From positions 334,824 to 398,823 of the forward strand of contig CADEDY010000002.1 in the NCBI GenBank assembly GCA_902826215.1: a DNA stretch of 64,000 bases, in the 5' to 3' direction. Made by a program: the position numbers and the translations under genes. The notes under the pieces are model-generated. The model saw only the letters and a program-made list of their open reading frames with translations, searched no databases and was not told where the DNA came from. How positions within the stretch are numbered: the first letter of the stretch is position 1; the number at the start of each line of letters is the position of its first letter. Source of the DNA: an uncultured Bacteroidota bacterium (GTDB lineage: Bacteria > Bacteroidota > Bacteroidia > Flavobacteriales_F > PHOS-HE28). Shown here piece after piece: positions 61,813 through 64,000 of the stretch.

Positions 61813-62925
61813 ATGCGTACACCCGTACTCCTTGTTGTTGCACTTTTCACCGCCCTGGCGTTGCGTGCGCAGGAAGGCACCTACAGTATCGAACTCCAAG
61901 GGCTGCTCGGGCCCGATGTGCCACAGCATGCGCAGGAGGGCATGGCGATTGACCGGGACCTGGACGATCTCTGCCTCCCCATTTCCGAGGGTCGTTTCTG
62001 GGGCGTGTCGGCCGGGGTCATTCGGGAATTCACCATCAGCGGAAGCACCATTACCGGCGGTGCGACGATCCAGACCGCCCCAATGGATATGCTTTCGCTG
62101 GCCTTCTGCAGTGCCAGCGGACCCACCACCTTCTATGGCGATGCCACCGATACCGGCATCCAATACTTCGATAACGGGATCTGGAATCAGGTGCCGCTCG
62201 CCCAATCCGTTTACAACCACGGCGGCTCCGGTCAGCACCTCTATTTCGTGGACCTCAGCAACGACCTCTACCACTTCAGCGGCACCAGCTCTACGCTCAT
62301 CTTCGATCCGTCGCCCTCGGCCATCCGGTCCGATGTGGTGGTGAACAGCGCTGGCAATGCCGTGGTGGCTTTCGGGCCGGAAGGCATCGGCACCAGCGTT
62401 ACCGAGTACCGCGAGTATTCGCCAGCGGGAGCCTTGCTGCATACCTATGCTGTAACATTCCCACACACCCTGGCATGGGGGTCCTTCATGTTGGGCAACG
62501 TGGTGTACGTCGCTTTCGGTTCGAGCAACCCCGTCTATGCGAACATGCTCCTGCCCATCACCCTCAGCGGCACCACGGGCACACTTGGCACGCCCATCTT
62601 CTTTCCGCAGTCCGAGATGTTCGATCTGGCCAGCTGCACGGAGAACACCGTAGGCCTCGCCGAACTCGCCGCCAGCTGGGGCACGCTCGCCACCTACCCC
62701 AACCCCGCTGCGGACCATGTGCTCGTGCGCTTGCCGCAGAGCTTGCTGAACCAGAAGCTGGATCTGCAGTTCATCGATGCGCGCGGTAGCAACTTCGCCT
62801 TGCCGGGCATCGTGCAAGCCGATGGGCTGCGCATCGACACCTCCACCCTGCCGGCAGGACTTTACCACGTGGTGCTCACCACGGTCGATGGGCACGCGTA
62901 CAGCGCCCGGGTGATGAGGGAGTAG
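61813..62925 (+). CDS. Secreted beta-propeller-like protein with T9SS type A sorting domain
   Basis: 370 residues from the ATG at 61813 (signal MRTPVLLVVALFTALALRAQE); a longer frame begins at 61756. The mature part alternates short strands in a propeller-like way (about 30-285, GMAIDRDLDDLCLPI, FWGVSAGVIREFTIS, GQHLYFVDLSNDLYHFSG). The sorting domain at about 300-370 has LATYPNPAADHVLVRLPQS and LPAGLYHVVLTTVDG. Function unknown. It is flanked by the intact and truncated copies of the OB-fold-like gene. Confidence 0.88.
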   Translation: MRTPVLLVVALFTALALRAQEGTYSIELQGLLGPDVPQHAQEGMAIDRDLDDLCLPISEGRFWGVSAGVIREFTISGSTITGGATIQTAPMDMLSLAFCSASGPTTFYGDATDTGIQYFDNGIWNQVPLAQSVYNHGGSGQHLYFVDLSNDLYHFSGTSSTLIFDPSPSAIRSDVVVNSAGNAVVAFGPEGIGTSVTEYREYSPAGALLHTYAVTFPHTLAWGSFMLGNVVYVAFGSSNPVYANMLLPITLSGTTGTLGTPIFFPQSEMFDLASCTENTVGLAELAASWGTLATYPNPAADHVLVRLPQSLLNQKLDLQFIDARGSNFALPGIVQADGLRIDTSTLPAGLYHVVLTTVDGHAYSARVMRE

Positions 62926-63082
62926 TGGGGAGCGGTGGATCGAACTTCATGCAAGGTTGAGCACCGGTCCGAACCAACCACGGCCGGATTAAGCATGGAG
63001 CGGGATGGCATCGACAGCCGCAGCGACCATTGGGGACGTTGTTGGTTCCGACGCGCCCTATTCGTGTGACCGCTGATCGCCT

Positions 63083-63460
63083 TCACTCCACCTCAAGGTC
63101 CTTCATATCCTGCAGGTACATGATCGGCCTATCTGCCTCGGCTTGCACCACGCCGTGGATGCGCAGGGCTTTATCTCGATAGCGTTTCACGAGGTGCTTG
63201 CGTTCCTTACCCGCCACCTTGCCGCTCACCACCACCTTGAAGGTCTGCAGCGGAAAGGCGCCGCCGAAGTTGATGTATACCGGATCGCCGGCTTCTTTGC
63301 CGGGGCGCGGTGCATGCACGGTGGATGGCGTGCCGCAGAACACCACGGTGGCGCCGATGTGCTCGTGCACGTTCGTCGTGCTTACGGTGCAACTGTCGCG
63401 CTGCGCAACGGCCGGACAGGCGAGGAGAGCGACGCATGCGAAGGGGAGGAGGCGGGTCAT
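63083..63460 (-). CDS. Small secreted OB-fold-like protein
   Basis: 125 residues from the ATG at 63460 (signal MTRLLPFACVALLACPAVAQ). The mature part has the strand order of bacterial OB-fold (tRNA-anti/YdeI-like) domains: HIGATVVFCGTPSTV, then DPVYINFGGAFPLQTFKVVVSG, then ALRIHGVVQAEADRPIMYLQD, with a single-domain length near 100 residues. Exported OB-fold proteins of this size bind diverse ligands and cannot be assigned further. A truncated copy of its 3' end lies at 61466-61567. Confidence 0.83.
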   Translation of the reverse strand: MTRLLPFACVALLACPAVAQRDSCTVSTTNVHEHIGATVVFCGTPSTVHAPRPGKEAGDPVYINFGGAFPLQTFKVVVSGKVAGKERKHLVKRYRDKALRIHGVVQAEADRPIMYLQDMKDLEVE

Positions 63461-63721
63461 GGGTAGGGTGGTGATCACTAAAGGTAGGGTAGGCCCACCA
63501 ACACCTTCACCGGTATGCCGCTGACATCGCCCAAGTGTGTGCCGGGCATTCGGTTCTTGCGCCACGCCTGGAATGGATAACGGTGCTGCACGCCTGCGCG
63601 GATGGATCATGCGTGCATGGGCCGCTTGCCGTGCGATCCGGGTGTGACCACCGCTCTGCTCGGACGACGCTTTCGCGGATGCAACCACCGCGATACATTC
63701 GTGCAGCAAACCGACCCACCC

Positions 63722-64000
63722 ATGTACCGTGTGCTAGCGCTCTGTTCCGCCGTTCTGTTCACCGTTCTGCAAGGGAGTGCCCAATGCCTTATCGGCAACA
63801 GCAACGCTCCTGGTTCCGACCCCACCGATGTGGAGATCGGCCAGTCCTTCATGCCCACCTGCAACGGCGTGGTGGAGTATGTGGAGCTCTATTGCAACGA
63901 GGGCGGTACCAACGTGGCCGGTGAGCTGCGCATCTATGCCGGCAGCACCGTCACCAGCACACCCGTGTACACGCAAGCGGTGCCTGCTACGGCCGTGGCA
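63722..64000 (+). CDS. Secreted protein, 5' part (continues beyond window)
   Basis: 93 codons from the ATG at 63722 to the right edge. A signal peptide (MYRVLALCSAVLFTVLQGSAQ) is followed by CLIGNSNAPGSDPTDVEIGQSFMPTCNGVVEYVELYCNEGG and LRIYAGSTVTSTPVYTQAVPA, a beta-sandwich beginning typical of carbohydrate-binding-like modules at the start of Bacteroidota T9SS cargo. The C-terminus is not in the window, so a sorting domain cannot be checked. The 261-bp gap before it (63461-63721) shows no gene. Confidence 0.8.
   Translation, partial: MYRVLALCSAVLFTVLQGSAQCLIGNSNAPGSDPTDVEIGQSFMPTCNGVVEYVELYCNEGGTNVAGELRIYAGSTVTSTPVYTQAVPATAVA

Noticed and set aside
61416..61880. Upstream extension of the 1293-residue T9SS gene
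   Set aside because: The signal peptide begins at 61415, and the extension overlaps the truncated OB-fold copy and the next gene.

Overview
The window reads as a chromosomal segment of an uncultured member of the Bacteroidota, most likely in or near the Flavobacteriales. The reasons are the many secreted proteins with type IX secretion (T9SS) C-terminal sorting domains, OmpA, CsbD, Omp28 and GIN-domain (DUF2807) proteins, the absence of obvious Shine-Dalgarno sequences, and TAnnTTTG-like -7 boxes very close to start codons. Base composition is moderately GC-rich for the group. The assignment is inferred from gene content; no rRNA or tRNA gene was recognised. I saw no insertion sequence, prophage, CRISPR array or integron.

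Layout. 1-3555: two tandem FG-GAP/VCBS secreted paralogues, the first cut by the left edge. 3766-8003: polA, then a lipoprotein and a small secreted protein. 8042-12939: two tandem M43 metalloprotease paralogues and a coupled lipoprotein. 13053-19151: housekeeping genes (cystathionine gamma-synthase, a flippase-like membrane protein, a DMT transporter, the tight yicC-gmk-nadD run, and udk converging on nadD). 19318-22026: two small ORFs, an outer-membrane barrel and a PEGA-trypsin lipoprotein. 22105-26210: PPK2, recJ, tadA, a DUF1801 protein and a bacilliredoxin. 26406-32723: an Omp28-like protein, a decayed Hpt/response regulator/sensor kinase cassette, an ECF sigma factor coupled to a GIN-domain membrane protein, a TonB-like gene with an internal amber codon, a lipoprotein and CsbD. 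32966-47706: T9SS and other exported proteins (kelch protein, OmpA lipoprotein, C1 protease coupled to an adenylate cyclase, TIMP-like protein, CHU_C protein, esterase with dockerin-like repeats, S41 protease) and an MDR oxidoreductase. 47971-53511: a haem-binding protein with a di-haem peroxidase, a subclass B1 metallo-beta-lactamase, a ChaN-like protein and a KirBac channel. 53730-64000: two SnoaL-like lipoproteins, three more T9SS cargo proteins, an OB-fold-like protein with a truncated second copy, and a partial secreted protein at the right edge.

How it works together. Most of the non-housekeeping content is envelope or extracellular: signal-peptide proteins with FG-GAP, kelch, PKD or YCF48 repeats and type A or type B sorting domains, which would be exported by a T9SS encoded elsewhere. 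Several pairs are translationally coupled through ATGA overlaps (M43 protease/lipoprotein, sigma factor/GIN protein, cyclase/C1 protease, PEGA-protease/barrel, gmk/nadD), which suggests functional pairing.

The most unusual signals are gene decay and pairing. A three-gene phosphorelay carries two probable frameshifts, two nonsense codons and a 3' truncation. A TonB C-terminal domain is split by a TAG where a Trp is expected, with 34 intact codons after it. An orphan T9SS sorting-domain tail and a truncated copy of an OB-fold-like gene are also present. The sigma factor/GIN-domain pair is the best candidate for a little-described regulatory system.
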